Origin: Cyclobacteriaceae bacterium
Lineage (GTDB): Bacteria; Bacteroidota; Bacteroidia; Cytophagales; Cyclobacteriaceae
Length of the DNA: 64,000 nucleotides
NCBI GenBank assembly: GCA_019694875.1
Contig: JAIBBC010000004.1
Span: 1-64,000, forward strand
Direction: 5' to 3'
A model generated the notes under the pieces. It ran no database searches, had not been told where the DNA came from, and was given only the letters and a program-made list of their open reading frames with translations. Positions 44,198 through 53,946 of the stretch are shown here, piece after piece. Every line of letters starts with the position of its first letter. The first letter of the stretch is position 1. The translations under genes and the position numbers were made by a program.

Positions 44198-46480
44198 TCA
44201 CTCCAGCAATTTCTTCAGCTTCACCAATTGCTCGGCATTCTCGGGCGAGTGGATGTTATCGGTTACCGCATACTTCTCACGTGTAGTCAAACGCCAGCTT
44301 AGGGAAGCGCGTGCATTATTCTGCCGCAGACTATCCATTTCCTGAAGTACGGGAACATAGCTCTCAACGGTGTATTGCAGATCAATGCGATCGACCGGAG
44401 CACGGAACCACGATTTCATCATACCGATCAGCAGGTCGCTGTTGATGTCCTGGAAATTCTCAAAGTTATTATACACCGTGCTGATGGGTTGTGTAAAGCT
44501 GTCAATGATCGTTTGACCGCCCTTCGCATTGATGGTGCTGAGCTTGGGTGAATCCCGGATAGAAATGAAAACCACACCCGAAGTATTATCTGAAATCCAG
44601 TCGTTAAACGCGTAAACAAACCTAACCGCATCGGAAAGGCCGAAGTTATCCGAAATGCCGGCATCCATAATCTGTACCGGTGGTTCAGTCGGCAGTGTCG
44701 TATTCGGTGTGATATACGGAAACGTAGCGCTCATCCGCAAAGCCGATAAAAACCTGAGGCTTTCAGCATCCTGATTTTTCAACAGCGAATGAAAATCAAT
44801 GCCGCCCAATTTGGCTGCCCGGTAGTTTGGCCAGCTTAGTACATCATTATTCATAAACGACACCGGCCTTGAAGCGATGTAGAGCTTGCGTCCATCGTTA
44901 ACAACGGTAGGCGTGAGAATGATCATCGGAACGAGTGCCATCGTTTCCGGCTCCCGATACGCGGTGATCGGCTTGTCCATCAAACCTTCGGTAATCTGGT
45001 TAAGCTGTTGTTCGAACGTATAGCCGCGGTCGCGGATGTATTGTTTACCCGCATACTCAAACTTTGAAAAGCCAACAAACAGGTCGTTTGCCAGCAAACT
45101 GAAGATCAGTGGATTTAAATTGTCGGTCGATATTTTATCGCGGTGTACATACGAGAACGGATGCGTTACTTCGCCCTGCTTTTCGCGAAGCTTCAGTTCG
45201 CGATAGTAGCTGGCTCCAATCAATCCGCCTGAGGCGCCCGTAATTAAAATACTCTGCTCCATCAGCTTGCCTTGTGTGAGACTGTCGCCCGTTTGCAACG
45301 CATTCAATGTCCACAAGGCTGCGCGTTTACCACCACCGCTCACGCACAGAAAAACCATTTTGGGTTTCTGGGTACCGGGAAACTTTGCGCGCCAATTCTT
45401 CAGCATCATCAGCGTACTGTCTTTATCCGCGCGGATGGTACTGTCGGTGTTTAATTTTTTCAGCGCAGCTACCGTGTATTCGGCCGGCTTCTTATGATAA
45501 TCAAGTCCGAAGGCCTGATATTTTTTAGAGAAGAAATCTTTTCCGTACAGAACGTTAACAACCAAAAAGATTACGAGCGCTGTGGTGGCCGACCAGTTTC
45601 CAAACCAGTAGGAAAATGCGCCTGACAACATCACAAATACCGTAACGAAAATCATGAAGCTTGCTGCAGCCGGCAACTGAAATGCAGGATAATCTTTAAA
45701 GATTCCAAGCAACAGAATCAGCGCAAAGATGAACAACTCGATGATCACAAGGTTGAAGTGATTCTGATCAAAAACCTTGAGAACCTCTGCCCGGTCGTAA
45801 AAGTCAGCTTCATCCTCCACCCTGCGGATGCGGAATCCATCGAAATACGTGTCGACCCGGACCTGCTTTTTGCGCGCGATATCGAGTTTCTTCATGGCAC
45901 TGGCACGCGTAACCTGAACTTTCTCTTTCAGCTTTTCATCAATCCGGCAAACGACATACTTGAAAATATCTTTGTTCGTAAGCCAGAAATAAACAAAGAA
46001 CACACCCGACATAACAATGTAGCCCACAAAAAACCCGGTGATGTTCCAGGCAAGGGTTGGTCCGTCTGTATACTGATTGTTGACCTGGAACCGGATAATC
46101 TGAAAAAGATACACCGCCAGGAACACAATCGGGATAATGCTGTTGTTAATCGAAAACTTGGTGAAGGGTTTTGAAAGCGCCCCGACAAATGAAAAGCGGT
46201 GACCATCATTAATATAGCTGGTTATCTGGAACGCGGTTGTGAACCCTGCTGTGGTAATGCCCAGAATAAAAAAACTCGTAAAATTTACCTTGTTGAGGTA
46301 CTCCGGATCGAGAAACAGGTATGGGATGCCCAGGTATTTGCCAAACGAGCCGGTGATCATCGCAAAGAGGATCACCCAGCAAAGCATCATCACATGGTTG
46401 CGCTTGAAATTGTTGAGCAGCAGCTGAACCGGGAAGGAGTAGACAAATGCGGCAAAAAACTTGTTGAGCCTTTGTACCAT
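44198..46480 (-). CDS. Membrane protein with C-terminal patatin-like phospholipase domain
   Basis: 760 residues. The N-terminal 310 residues hold about seven hydrophobic helices (near 30-50, 68-88, 114-132, 148-167, 243-261, 271-290, 298-312). The patatin domain starts near 372: oxyanion loop VSGGGKRAAL (380-389), nucleophile Ser417 in ITGASGGLIG, and catalytic Asp606 in QIMDAGISDNFG (Asp-Ala-Gly in place of the usual Asp-Gly-Gly/Ala). It should cleave acyl esters of lipids. The membrane fusion would place it at the inner-membrane surface. Topology and substrate are inferred. It is divergent from the AddA-like gene across 117 bp. Confidence 0.85.
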   Translation of the reverse strand: MVQRLNKFFAAFVYSFPVQLLLNNFKRNHVMMLCWVILFAMITGSFGKYLGIPYLFLDPEYLNKVNFTSFFILGITTAGFTTAFQITSYINDGHRFSFVGALSKPFTKFSINNSIIPIVFLAVYLFQIIRFQVNNQYTDGPTLAWNITGFFVGYIVMSGVFFVYFWLTNKDIFKYVVCRIDEKLKEKVQVTRASAMKKLDIARKKQVRVDTYFDGFRIRRVEDEADFYDRAEVLKVFDQNHFNLVIIELFIFALILLLGIFKDYPAFQLPAAASFMIFVTVFVMLSGAFSYWFGNWSATTALVIFLVVNVLYGKDFFSKKYQAFGLDYHKKPAEYTVAALKKLNTDSTIRADKDSTLMMLKNWRAKFPGTQKPKMVFLCVSGGGKRAALWTLNALQTGDSLTQGKLMEQSILITGASGGLIGASYYRELKLREKQGEVTHPFSYVHRDKISTDNLNPLIFSLLANDLFVGFSKFEYAGKQYIRDRGYTFEQQLNQITEGLMDKPITAYREPETMALVPMIILTPTVVNDGRKLYIASRPVSFMNNDVLSWPNYRAAKLGGIDFHSLLKNQDAESLRFLSALRMSATFPYITPNTTLPTEPPVQIMDAGISDNFGLSDAVRFVYAFNDWISDNTSGVVFISIRDSPKLSTINAKGGQTIIDSFTQPISTVYNNFENFQDINSDLLIGMMKSWFRAPVDRIDLQYTVESYVPVLQEMDSLRQNNARASLSWRLTTREKYAVTDNIHSPENAEQLVKLKKLLE

Positions 46481-46597
46481 AGACAGTATGCATGAAAGTT
46501 AGCTATTTTTTGGCTCCAAAAAACAAATGCTTTCCTGACAGAATTTGTCGAGCTTGTTAGATATACTTGCAGGAATAACCACTACGAATACGCTTTT

Positions 46598-49500
46598 TTG
46601 ACGAAAGTATTTTCCATATATCGGTCATCGGCCGGATCGGGTAAAACCCGCACACTGGCCAAAGAATATCTGAAGCTGGCGCTTGAACACAAGGGCTATT
46701 ATTTCCGGCATATTCTGGCGGTAACGTTTACCAACAAAAGCACGCAGGAAATGAAGGACCGTATCCTTGCGTACCTCGATGACTTTGCGAATGGCCGCCC
46801 GAACGAACTGGCGGATGAATTAAAAAAAGAGCTTAAGCTCGATAACAACACCTTTCAGGAGCGCAGCCGCGATGTGCAGCGCGAAATCCTCCACAATTAC
46901 AGTCAGTTTTCAATCAGCACCATCGATGCATTTTTTCAGCGCGTCATCCGCTCGTTTACGCGCGAGTCGGGTTTGATGGGCGACTACAAGCTGGAAATCG
47001 ACCAGGAAATTGTGCTCGAGGAAGTGATCAATGATCTGATCGATGAACTCGGATCGAACAAGGAGCTAACCGAATGGGTGGTTGAGTTTGCAAAAGACAG
47101 TCTGGAAAACGAACGTGCGTGGGATGTGCGCGCGAGCCTGCGGGCGTTTGCCGAACAAATTTTCAGAGAAGAGTTTAAGGTGATCGAAGATCAGATCATC
47201 AAAGAAACAAACGACCATAACTTTTTCAAGGAATTAAAAAACAGGTTATGGCAGATTAAGAACAGTTTTCTCAGCAAAGTTTCTAAACCCGCAGCCGAGG
47301 CGTTGAGAATCATCCAGGAAAAAAACTGGGACATCACCGAAATCAGCTATGGAAAAAACTCAGGTGTTCTCACGTTCTTCGAAACATTTGCGCTGCAGAA
47401 AAACATCAAAGACATCAAGGAGCCGGGTGACCGACTGCAAAACTATTTCACCAAACCCGAAAAGTGGCCGAGCAAAACAGCAACCAATCCGGCTGATATG
47501 GTCGCTACTGCGGAAAAGTATTTGATTCCGATCATCCATCAGATTCTCGACACGTGGCAGGCATCCTACAAAGATGCGTTAAGTGCCGAACTGGTTTTAC
47601 GAAACATGTATGTGTTCGGTCTGATTGCCGACATCTCACGCAAGCTTCGCGAATTCAAGGAACGCAACAACACCATGCTGTTAGCCGATGCGCCTAAATT
47701 TCTGAATGGCGTAATTGCCGACAGCGACACGCCTTTTATTTATGAAAAAGTAGGATCGTTCTACCGCAACTTCCTTATCGATGAGTTCCAGGATACATCC
47801 GGCTATCAGTGGAAAAACTTTCTCCCGCTGCTAACGAACAGTCTTGATCAGGGAAACCGCAGCATTGTGGTGGGCGATGTGAAGCAGGCCGTGTATCGCT
47901 GGCGCGGAGGTGATTTGAAATTATTGCAGGAGCAGGTTGAGAAGCAAATCGGAAAAGACCGGGTTCAGACAATTGAGCTTGATACGAACTATCGCAGCGC
48001 TGCCGAAATTATCCGGTTCAATAACGTACTGTTTAAAAATGCAGCCACGCTCGTAAAAGATATCACCAGTGGCGACCTGCCGGAAGCATCGTTCCGTGAT
48101 GTTGAACAGAAAGACTTTAAAAAGCACGAAGGTTTTGTTCAAATCCAATTCCTGCAGGATGCTGAAGAAAAAAGCTGGCAGATGTTTGCCATGGAAAACA
48201 TTCCCAAACAGCTTGAGCAACTGCAACAACTGGGCGTTAAGCTGAATGATATTGCCATCTTGGTTAGAAAAAATTCAGAAGGTCAGCAGATTGCTGCAAG
48301 TCTTTTGCAATACAAAAATTCCCCGCTGGCGAACCCTGCGTGCCGCTACGATGTAATTTCCAACGAATCGTTGCGACTGGATGGCGCAGCTTCTGTAAAT
48401 CTTTTACTGGCCGCTATGCGGTACATGCAATTCCCGGAAGACTCCATTGCCCGCGCTCAGCTTAGCTATGAACATGCGCGCATACGTGGCGAGCACCTTC
48501 CGCTGAATGAAGTATTTAAAGTTGCTAACCAGGTATTCTTCGAAAACAATTTGCCGCCTGCATTTGCCAAATCGAAAGCGTGGTTAAAGCGGCTGCCGTT
48601 GTTCGAACTAACGGAAACATTGATCGACATCTTCAGGCTTGGCGAAGTAACGGGCGAACTAGCTTACCTGCAGGCATTTCAGGAACTGGTGCTTGAATTT
48701 TACAGTCGCGAGAAGAATGATGTGGGCGCGTTTCTGGAATGGTGGGAAGACAACAAACACAAGCAGTCGCTGCAGATTTCCGGTGAAGTGGATGCCGTAC
48801 AGATTGTTACCATTCATAAATCGAAAGGTCTCCAGTTTAAATATGTACTGATTCCATTTTGTTCGTGGAGTATGGACCATGAACGTTTTAACACTCCCCT
48901 GTTATGGGTTTATTCGGACGTAAAACCCTTTGATGAGGCAGGCCACGTACCGGTTGAGTATTCTGCAAGATTGAAAGACACCTGCTTCGACCAGTTTTAT
49001 CATGAAGAGTGCGTACGCTCGTACCTTGATAACCTGAACCTACTTTATGTGGGCTTTACGCGTGCCGAGCAGGCATTGCTGGTAATGGCCCCGCATCCAA
49101 AAAGTAAAGGTCAGCAGGGTTACAGCGTGGCAAAGCTTTTACTCGAAAGCATCGAACGTGAAGAATCATTCAAGCCATTTTGGGATTCAAACGGACTGGT
49201 GTACAAATCCGGAACGCTGACGCTCACTACAGAACAAAAGAAATCAACTTCTTCTACGGTTAACCTTTCAGTTTATCCGGCTTCGCGCTGGCGAGATAAG
49301 CTGGTGATCAAACAACAGTCGGCAAGTTACTTTGAAGATAACGCTGGCGATCAGCAGGAGCGAATCCGTCATGGAATTTACATGCACGAAGTGCTTTCGC
49401 GGATCCGGTACACCGATGAAATTCCGGAAACTTTAAAGACGATCGTGCAGGAAGGTTTAATCACAGAAGATGACCAGCAAACATTACAGAATCAGCTTAA

Positions 49501-49840
49501 CGAACTACTTGGCAATCAAACTATCAGCGGGTGGTTCTCGAAAAACTGGACTGTAAAAACTGAGGTGCCCATCATTCTGCCGGGTGGTGATGAAAACCGT
49601 ATCGACCGGTTAATGATAAAAGACAAAAAAGCCATCGTGGTTGATTTCAAAACCGGTGTTCACAACAAAAACGACATCCAGCAGGTACGCACCTACGTGA
49701 GCATACTTCGCCAGATGAACTTTACTGAAGTGGAAGGATATGTTCTATACCTCCGCGATCGCGAAATCGTGAACATCAACGACATGAAACCCAGGGCTTC
49801 TAACAAGAAAGAAGACAAAGATCAACTCGGACTATTTTAA
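46598..49840 (+). CDS. AddA-like UvrD/Rep-family helicase-nuclease
   Basis: 1080 residues. SF1A motifs: Walker A at 11-17 in YRSSAGSGKTRTLAKE, motif II in FLIDEFQDTSGYQWKN, motif III in VVGDVKQAVYRWRGGD, motif V/VI in VTIHKSKGLQFKYVLIPF and NLLYVGFTRAEQALL. The C-terminus has a PD-(D/E)xK nuclease with ENRIDRLMIKDKKAIVVDFKTG. It starts at TTG 46598; no closer ATG or GTG is available, and a later start would remove Walker A. With the AddB-like gene 2 bp downstream it forms an AddAB-type complex that processes double-strand breaks for RecA. Confidence 0.9.
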   Translation: MTKVFSIYRSSAGSGKTRTLAKEYLKLALEHKGYYFRHILAVTFTNKSTQEMKDRILAYLDDFANGRPNELADELKKELKLDNNTFQERSRDVQREILHNYSQFSISTIDAFFQRVIRSFTRESGLMGDYKLEIDQEIVLEEVINDLIDELGSNKELTEWVVEFAKDSLENERAWDVRASLRAFAEQIFREEFKVIEDQIIKETNDHNFFKELKNRLWQIKNSFLSKVSKPAAEALRIIQEKNWDITEISYGKNSGVLTFFETFALQKNIKDIKEPGDRLQNYFTKPEKWPSKTATNPADMVATAEKYLIPIIHQILDTWQASYKDALSAELVLRNMYVFGLIADISRKLREFKERNNTMLLADAPKFLNGVIADSDTPFIYEKVGSFYRNFLIDEFQDTSGYQWKNFLPLLTNSLDQGNRSIVVGDVKQAVYRWRGGDLKLLQEQVEKQIGKDRVQTIELDTNYRSAAEIIRFNNVLFKNAATLVKDITSGDLPEASFRDVEQKDFKKHEGFVQIQFLQDAEEKSWQMFAMENIPKQLEQLQQLGVKLNDIAILVRKNSEGQQIAASLLQYKNSPLANPACRYDVISNESLRLDGAASVNLLLAAMRYMQFPEDSIARAQLSYEHARIRGEHLPLNEVFKVANQVFFENNLPPAFAKSKAWLKRLPLFELTETLIDIFRLGEVTGELAYLQAFQELVLEFYSREKNDVGAFLEWWEDNKHKQSLQISGEVDAVQIVTIHKSKGLQFKYVLIPFCSWSMDHERFNTPLLWVYSDVKPFDEAGHVPVEYSARLKDTCFDQFYHEECVRSYLDNLNLLYVGFTRAEQALLVMAPHPKSKGQQGYSVAKLLLESIEREESFKPFWDSNGLVYKSGTLTLTTEQKKSTSSTVNLSVYPASRWRDKLVIKQQSASYFEDNAGDQQERIRHGIYMHEVLSRIRYTDEIPETLKTIVQEGLITEDDQQTLQNQLNELLGNQTISGWFSKNWTVKTEVPIILPGGDENRIDRLMIKDKKAIVVDFKTGVHNKNDIQQVRTYVSILRQMNFTEVEGYVLYLRDREIVNINDMKPRASNKKEDKDQLGLF

Positions 49841-49842
49841 GT

Positions 49843-52677
49843 GTGAAGCCATTCTTATACGATCTTGCCGAAAAACTTTACCGGGATCACGCCCAGCCCG
49901 AGAGTGTTACGTTGGTCTTTCCCAACCGGAGAGCTTCCTTGTATTTTCGAAAATATTTTTCGCAGATCATTGAAAAACCGGTTTTTTCACCCCGGCTGAT
50001 TACGGTAGAGGAATTTATCACAGCGTATTCACCGCTGCGGGTGCCGGATAAGCTTGAGCTGATTCACCGGTTGTACAAAGCCTACCGGACTGTTACGCAC
50101 ACCGAAGAACAATTCGATCGTTTTTATTTCTGGGGCGAAATGCTCATTCGCGACTTCGATGAAGTTGACAAGTACATGGTTAACGCCCCGCTGTTATTCC
50201 AGGATCTAAGTAACCAGAAAGAACTCGACTCGCGGTTTGATTTCTTAACACCCGAACAACTCGAATTCCTGAAAGAATTCTGGGGCAACTTCGATGGCAA
50301 GGATGGTGCAACCAAGCATAAGTTTTTGCAGTTGTGGCGACAGTTGCCGGATGTGTATGGAGAATTTAAACGCCAGCTGAAAGCAGAAGGACTTGCGTAT
50401 GAAGGTTTGATACACCGTGAAGTGGCAGACGCTTTTGTTGCCGGCACAATCAAACCCGAAAACTCTCCGAACTTTTCGAACGAAACGTGGTTCGTGGGTT
50501 TCAATGCGTTAACAGGCGCTGAAGAAAAAATGCTCACATGGTTTGTTGCGAACACAAACGCACAAATCCACTGGGACCTTGACGATTATTATCTCAACAA
50601 CAAAACGCAGGAGGCAGGCGAATTCTTCCGGGAATATCAAAGTCATCACGTGCTGGGCAGAACATTTCCTGCGAACGCCCCCGTTAATTTCAGCACGAAA
50701 AAAAATATGCGTGTGATTGGTGCTGCCCAGCCCGTTGGGCAGGCCAAAATCATGTCGCAGCTCTTACAGCAGGAGCTTGAAAACGGTATGATTCCGGAAG
50801 AAACGCTCATCGTACTGCCGGATGAAAAACTTATGTTGCCTGTCCTTCATGGGATTTCGGCAAGTGTAGACAAGCTGAACGTAACGATGGGCTATCCGCT
50901 TACGAACACGCCCATGTTCAACCTGATTGAACTGCTGATTGAACTGCAAACGCATCGCAGGGGCGACTTTTATCATCATCGCCAGGTACTCTCGCTGCTC
51001 AATCATCCGCACGTTATTTCGGCCGATCCGGCATCAGCCAATGAAAAACGTAAACGCATTCAGGGTGAGAACTGGGTGATGGTGCCGGGCAGCATGCTTC
51101 GTACGGATCATGTGTTACAGAAACTTATCTTTTGCGAAGCTACCGAAACGAGCATACTCGAATACCTGCGTCAGGTGGTGGAGCAGGTTGGTTCACTGCA
51201 ACAAACAGAAACGGTTGATAAAGAATTTGCAGTTCATTTCCTGAGATTTCTAAATCGTATGGAGGACGTACTGGGCGCCACATACAGCAGCCTGAAGGCT
51301 TTCCTTCAATTGTTCCGGCAGCTTGTCAAGACTCAGAAGATTCCGTTTACAGGCGAGCCCTTGCGGGGATTACAGGTGATGGGTGTTCTGGAAACACGTA
51401 ACCTCGATTTCAAGAATGTTTTCATTCTCTCGTTAAATGAAGGGTCGCTACCATCGGGCAGTGGTAAAGGTTCGTACATCCCTTACAATATTCGCAAGGC
51501 ATATCAGCTGCCAACCGTTGAGCATCAGGATTCGATTTATGCATACCTGTTTTACCGGGTGATGCAGCGGGCGGAGAATGTGTTTCTGTTCTATAATTCG
51601 GAAACCGATCAACTGGGACAGGGCGAGATGAGCCGGTACTTGCAGCAACTTTTGTATGAAAGCGGCATCCATCCGGATCGCCAGGTGCTGCACAATCCGA
51701 TACAGCCGCTGGAAATTAAGCCGATCGTTATCCAAAAAGATGCCGAGATACTGGAATCGCTCAACCGCTTAAACGAAGGCAACGTTTATTTTAAAGGTAT
51801 CTCGCCTTCCGCGCTAAATACATACCTGGAATGTCGCCTCCAGTTTTATTTCCGGTACATCGCCAAAGTGCGTGAGCCGAATGAAGTTGAAGAAGACATC
51901 GATGCGCGCATCATGGGAACATTCCTGCACGATGTAATGGAATTATTTTACAAGCGAATTCGCGAGAAGAAACGCAGCAAAGAAATTATCGCTGGAGATT
52001 TCGACCGGGTTGAATCCGATATCGATGCCTTGCTGGACGAAGTGTTCATTAAGAAGTACAATCTCGATCCCGCCAAAAAAGTGGAGTTCGAAGGTCAGCG
52101 GCTTGTGGTACGCGAGGTGGTGAAACGATTTGCGCTTCGCATCCTGGAAATGGACAAAGCCTACACGCCTTTTGTGATGGAAGCAGTGGAACAGGCAGGA
52201 GTTTTGTATCGCATTAAAATTGACCAGTCGCCCGGCTATGCAGTTGTGGGCGGTAAGATTGACCGCGTGGATCGTAAAGATGGATTGCTTCGCATCATCG
52301 ACTATAAAACAGGTAAAGACAGGCTCGACTTCGAAAGTGTAGCCTCACTTTTTGCCCGTGATGGTAAACGGAACAAAGCAGCCTTCCAGACTTTAATTTA
52401 CGCATTGCTGTATCAAACGAACATCAGTCCGGCGGCAACCGGATTGCGCGTGTCACCCGGGTTGATTAACAGGCTGAACTTGTTTGAAGAAGCGTTTGAA
52501 TTTGGGTTGAAGATGGCAAAAGCTCCCGTAAACGATGTGAAATTCCTGTTACTTGAGTTTGAAGACCGTCTGCGAAAATTACTCGAGGAGATTTTCAACC
52601 CGGAAGCAACATTCGATCAGACAACCGTGATTGAAACATGCAGGATTTGTCCGTACCGGAATATCTGCTATCGCTGA
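49843..52677 (+). CDS. AddB-like subunit with Fe-S PD-(D/E)xK nuclease
   Basis: 944 residues from GTG 49843, 2 bp after the AddA-like stop. The N-terminal part resembles an inactivated helicase (VTLVFPNRRASLYFRKYF, no full Walker A). The C-terminal nuclease has GTFLHDVMELFYK and GGKIDRVDRKDGLLRIIDYKTGK, with Asp and Lys of the catalytic centre. Four cysteines (Cys664 in YLECRLQFYF; Cys933, Cys936 and Cys942 in TCRICPYRNIC) match the iron-sulfur staple of AddB. Its role would be the second nuclease strand and DNA-end recognition in the complex with the AddA-like product. Confidence 0.9.
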   Translation: MKPFLYDLAEKLYRDHAQPESVTLVFPNRRASLYFRKYFSQIIEKPVFSPRLITVEEFITAYSPLRVPDKLELIHRLYKAYRTVTHTEEQFDRFYFWGEMLIRDFDEVDKYMVNAPLLFQDLSNQKELDSRFDFLTPEQLEFLKEFWGNFDGKDGATKHKFLQLWRQLPDVYGEFKRQLKAEGLAYEGLIHREVADAFVAGTIKPENSPNFSNETWFVGFNALTGAEEKMLTWFVANTNAQIHWDLDDYYLNNKTQEAGEFFREYQSHHVLGRTFPANAPVNFSTKKNMRVIGAAQPVGQAKIMSQLLQQELENGMIPEETLIVLPDEKLMLPVLHGISASVDKLNVTMGYPLTNTPMFNLIELLIELQTHRRGDFYHHRQVLSLLNHPHVISADPASANEKRKRIQGENWVMVPGSMLRTDHVLQKLIFCEATETSILEYLRQVVEQVGSLQQTETVDKEFAVHFLRFLNRMEDVLGATYSSLKAFLQLFRQLVKTQKIPFTGEPLRGLQVMGVLETRNLDFKNVFILSLNEGSLPSGSGKGSYIPYNIRKAYQLPTVEHQDSIYAYLFYRVMQRAENVFLFYNSETDQLGQGEMSRYLQQLLYESGIHPDRQVLHNPIQPLEIKPIVIQKDAEILESLNRLNEGNVYFKGISPSALNTYLECRLQFYFRYIAKVREPNEVEEDIDARIMGTFLHDVMELFYKRIREKKRSKEIIAGDFDRVESDIDALLDEVFIKKYNLDPAKKVEFEGQRLVVREVVKRFALRILEMDKAYTPFVMEAVEQAGVLYRIKIDQSPGYAVVGGKIDRVDRKDGLLRIIDYKTGKDRLDFESVASLFARDGKRNKAAFQTLIYALLYQTNISPAATGLRVSPGLINRLNLFEEAFEFGLKMAKAPVNDVKFLLLEFEDRLRKLLEEIFNPEATFDQTTVIETCRICPYRNICYR

Positions 52678-52682
52678 TTAAA

Positions 52683-53063
52683 TTAAAGCAAAGCCTCTTT
52701 AAGCTTGTCGAGTGTGATCGGCTTGATCAGGTACTTGGTAACTCCCATCTCCTTTACCCGCTCCATATCTTTTGGATTGATGGATGAGGTAATCACCACA
52801 ATATTTACGCGATCCATACCGGGTACTTTTAGCTTACGAAGTGCTTCCAGGAAACCGAAGCCATCCAGTTCGGGCATGGTAAGATCAAGCAGGATGGCGT
52901 CAGGCAAAGCGGCCGTTCCGGAAAAATATCCATTAACAAGATCAAGGGCTTGTTGGCCATTTAGCGCAGTGTGAACTTCTTTCGCAAGGCCCCCCAACGA
53001 TAACATGCGGGTGTGCAAAAAATTGAAAATCGGATCATCATCAACAATAAGTACCTTCTTCAT
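52683..53063 (-). CDS. Single-domain response regulator
   Basis: 126 residues, a CheY-like receiver alone. Acidic pair in VLIVDDDP, phosphoacceptor Asp60 in AILLDLTMPELDG, Thr/Ser switch in VVITSSINP, Lys in YLIKPIT. No output domain, so it may relay phosphate or act by binding a partner. The palindrome at 53125-53141, 62 bp upstream of the start, is nearly identical to that before the kinase/REC-LuxR operon at the left end of the window. The stop is 5 bp from the convergent AddB-like stop. Confidence 0.93.
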   Translation of the reverse strand: MKKVLIVDDDPIFNFLHTRMLSLGGLAKEVHTALNGQQALDLVNGYFSGTAALPDAILLDLTMPELDGFGFLEALRKLKVPGMDRVNIVVITSSINPKDMERVKEMGVTKYLIKPITLDKLKEALL

Positions 53064-53124
53064 GCAGCAGACTTCGCGAAAACGTGGTTATATAACGCAA
53101 AAAGTGCCGAAGTAATCTGATTTT

Positions 53125-53141
53125 ATAGGAGTTAGTCCTAC
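53125..53141. promoter_or_regulatory. Near-palindrome similar to 2436-2452
   Basis: ATAGGAGTTAGTCCTAC shares 15 of 17 bases with the perfect palindrome at 2436-2452, with core TAGGAGTTA then TCCTA. A second inverted repeat, CTACAC with GTGTAG, overlaps its right end (53138-53156). It lies upstream of the response regulator and, on the other side, 267 bp before the ECF sigma start. Confidence 0.5.
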
Positions 53142-53407
53142 ACGCTGGTTGTGTAGTAACGTAAGTTTCTGAGCCAGTTGCTAACGATGTGGTGTCCGCT
53201 CATGGGATAATAGTCGAATGGATGTCGCGGAGCGATTTGTGCGCATGTAAGAAAAAGAGTAACAATGCAGACCCGTAAAAGTTGACATTACATCGGTTTT
53301 TAAAAGTATTTGCTTTTGTGGTTAGAAAAATATTCTTAAAAAAGTAACAATCCCGAATCAGGGTAAACCGTTGGTGAGGTGTTATTTATCCGAAACCGGG
53401 CTAGTTA
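53142..53407. other. Divergent intergenic region of response regulator and ECF operon
   Basis: No ORF or RNA gene is recognised. The nonamer AGTAACAAT occurs twice (53258-53266 and 53343-53351), each followed by a GTAAA element; these could be -35-type boxes for an ECF sigma factor, but the spacings differ (17 and 20 bp start to start). The AT-rich stretch 53300-53345 probably holds a promoter. Confidence 0.4.
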
Positions 53408-53941
53408 TTGATCAATTCCTCGTCTGATACCGACAGTTTCAAGGCTCTCTTTGAAGAAAGCTTTCATGCACATTTCGAACCGTTGCACCGGTACGCATGC
53501 ACTCTTTTGCGAAATCATGAGCAGGCACAGGACGTAGTACAGGCCGCATTTATAAAATGGTGGGAAGCAGGAACCCGCCTTCAAAACCTGGACGAGGCTA
53601 GGAAATACTTATATACGGCAGTCTATCATACTTCCCTGAATGTGATCCGGAATGATAAATCAAAAAGAACGCAGAACGAAGCATACAGACTTCAGCAGCC
53701 GAACTCCGGACCCTACACCGATGACTTGATTGTCGCGGAGCTTGATGACCGGATTAATTCATTGATTGAAGCGTTGCCCCAACAATGCAAAACGATTTTC
53801 AGCATGAGCAGGTTTGAAGGTAAAACGTACCAAAAGATTGCCAGTGAGTTAAACCTTTCGGTCAAAACGGTGGAAACGCAGGTAGGAAAAGCGCTTCGGA
53901 TTCTGCGGGAAAATCTCGCAGGGTATGTTCACACTAATTGA
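53408..53941 (+). CDS. ECF-type RNA polymerase sigma-70 factor
   Basis: 177 residues. Region 2 covers LHRYACTLLRNHEQAQDVVQAAFIKWWE, here cited in part: DVVQAAFIKWWEAG. Region 4 has LPQQCKTIFSMSRFEGKTYQKIA, in part KTIFSMSRFEGKTY, and the helix-turn-helix LNLSVKTVETQVGKAL. This is the FecI-like, Bacteroidota type. The only possible start is TTG 53408: a TAG sits at 53402 in frame and no ATG precedes region 2. The next gene is a FecR-type anti-sigma factor 5 bp downstream, as usual. It probably activates its own operon. Confidence 0.92.
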   Translation: MINSSSDTDSFKALFEESFHAHFEPLHRYACTLLRNHEQAQDVVQAAFIKWWEAGTRLQNLDEARKYLYTAVYHTSLNVIRNDKSKRTQNEAYRLQQPNSGPYTDDLIVAELDDRINSLIEALPQQCKTIFSMSRFEGKTYQKIASELNLSVKTVETQVGKALRILRENLAGYVHTN

Positions 53942-53946
53942 GCCAC

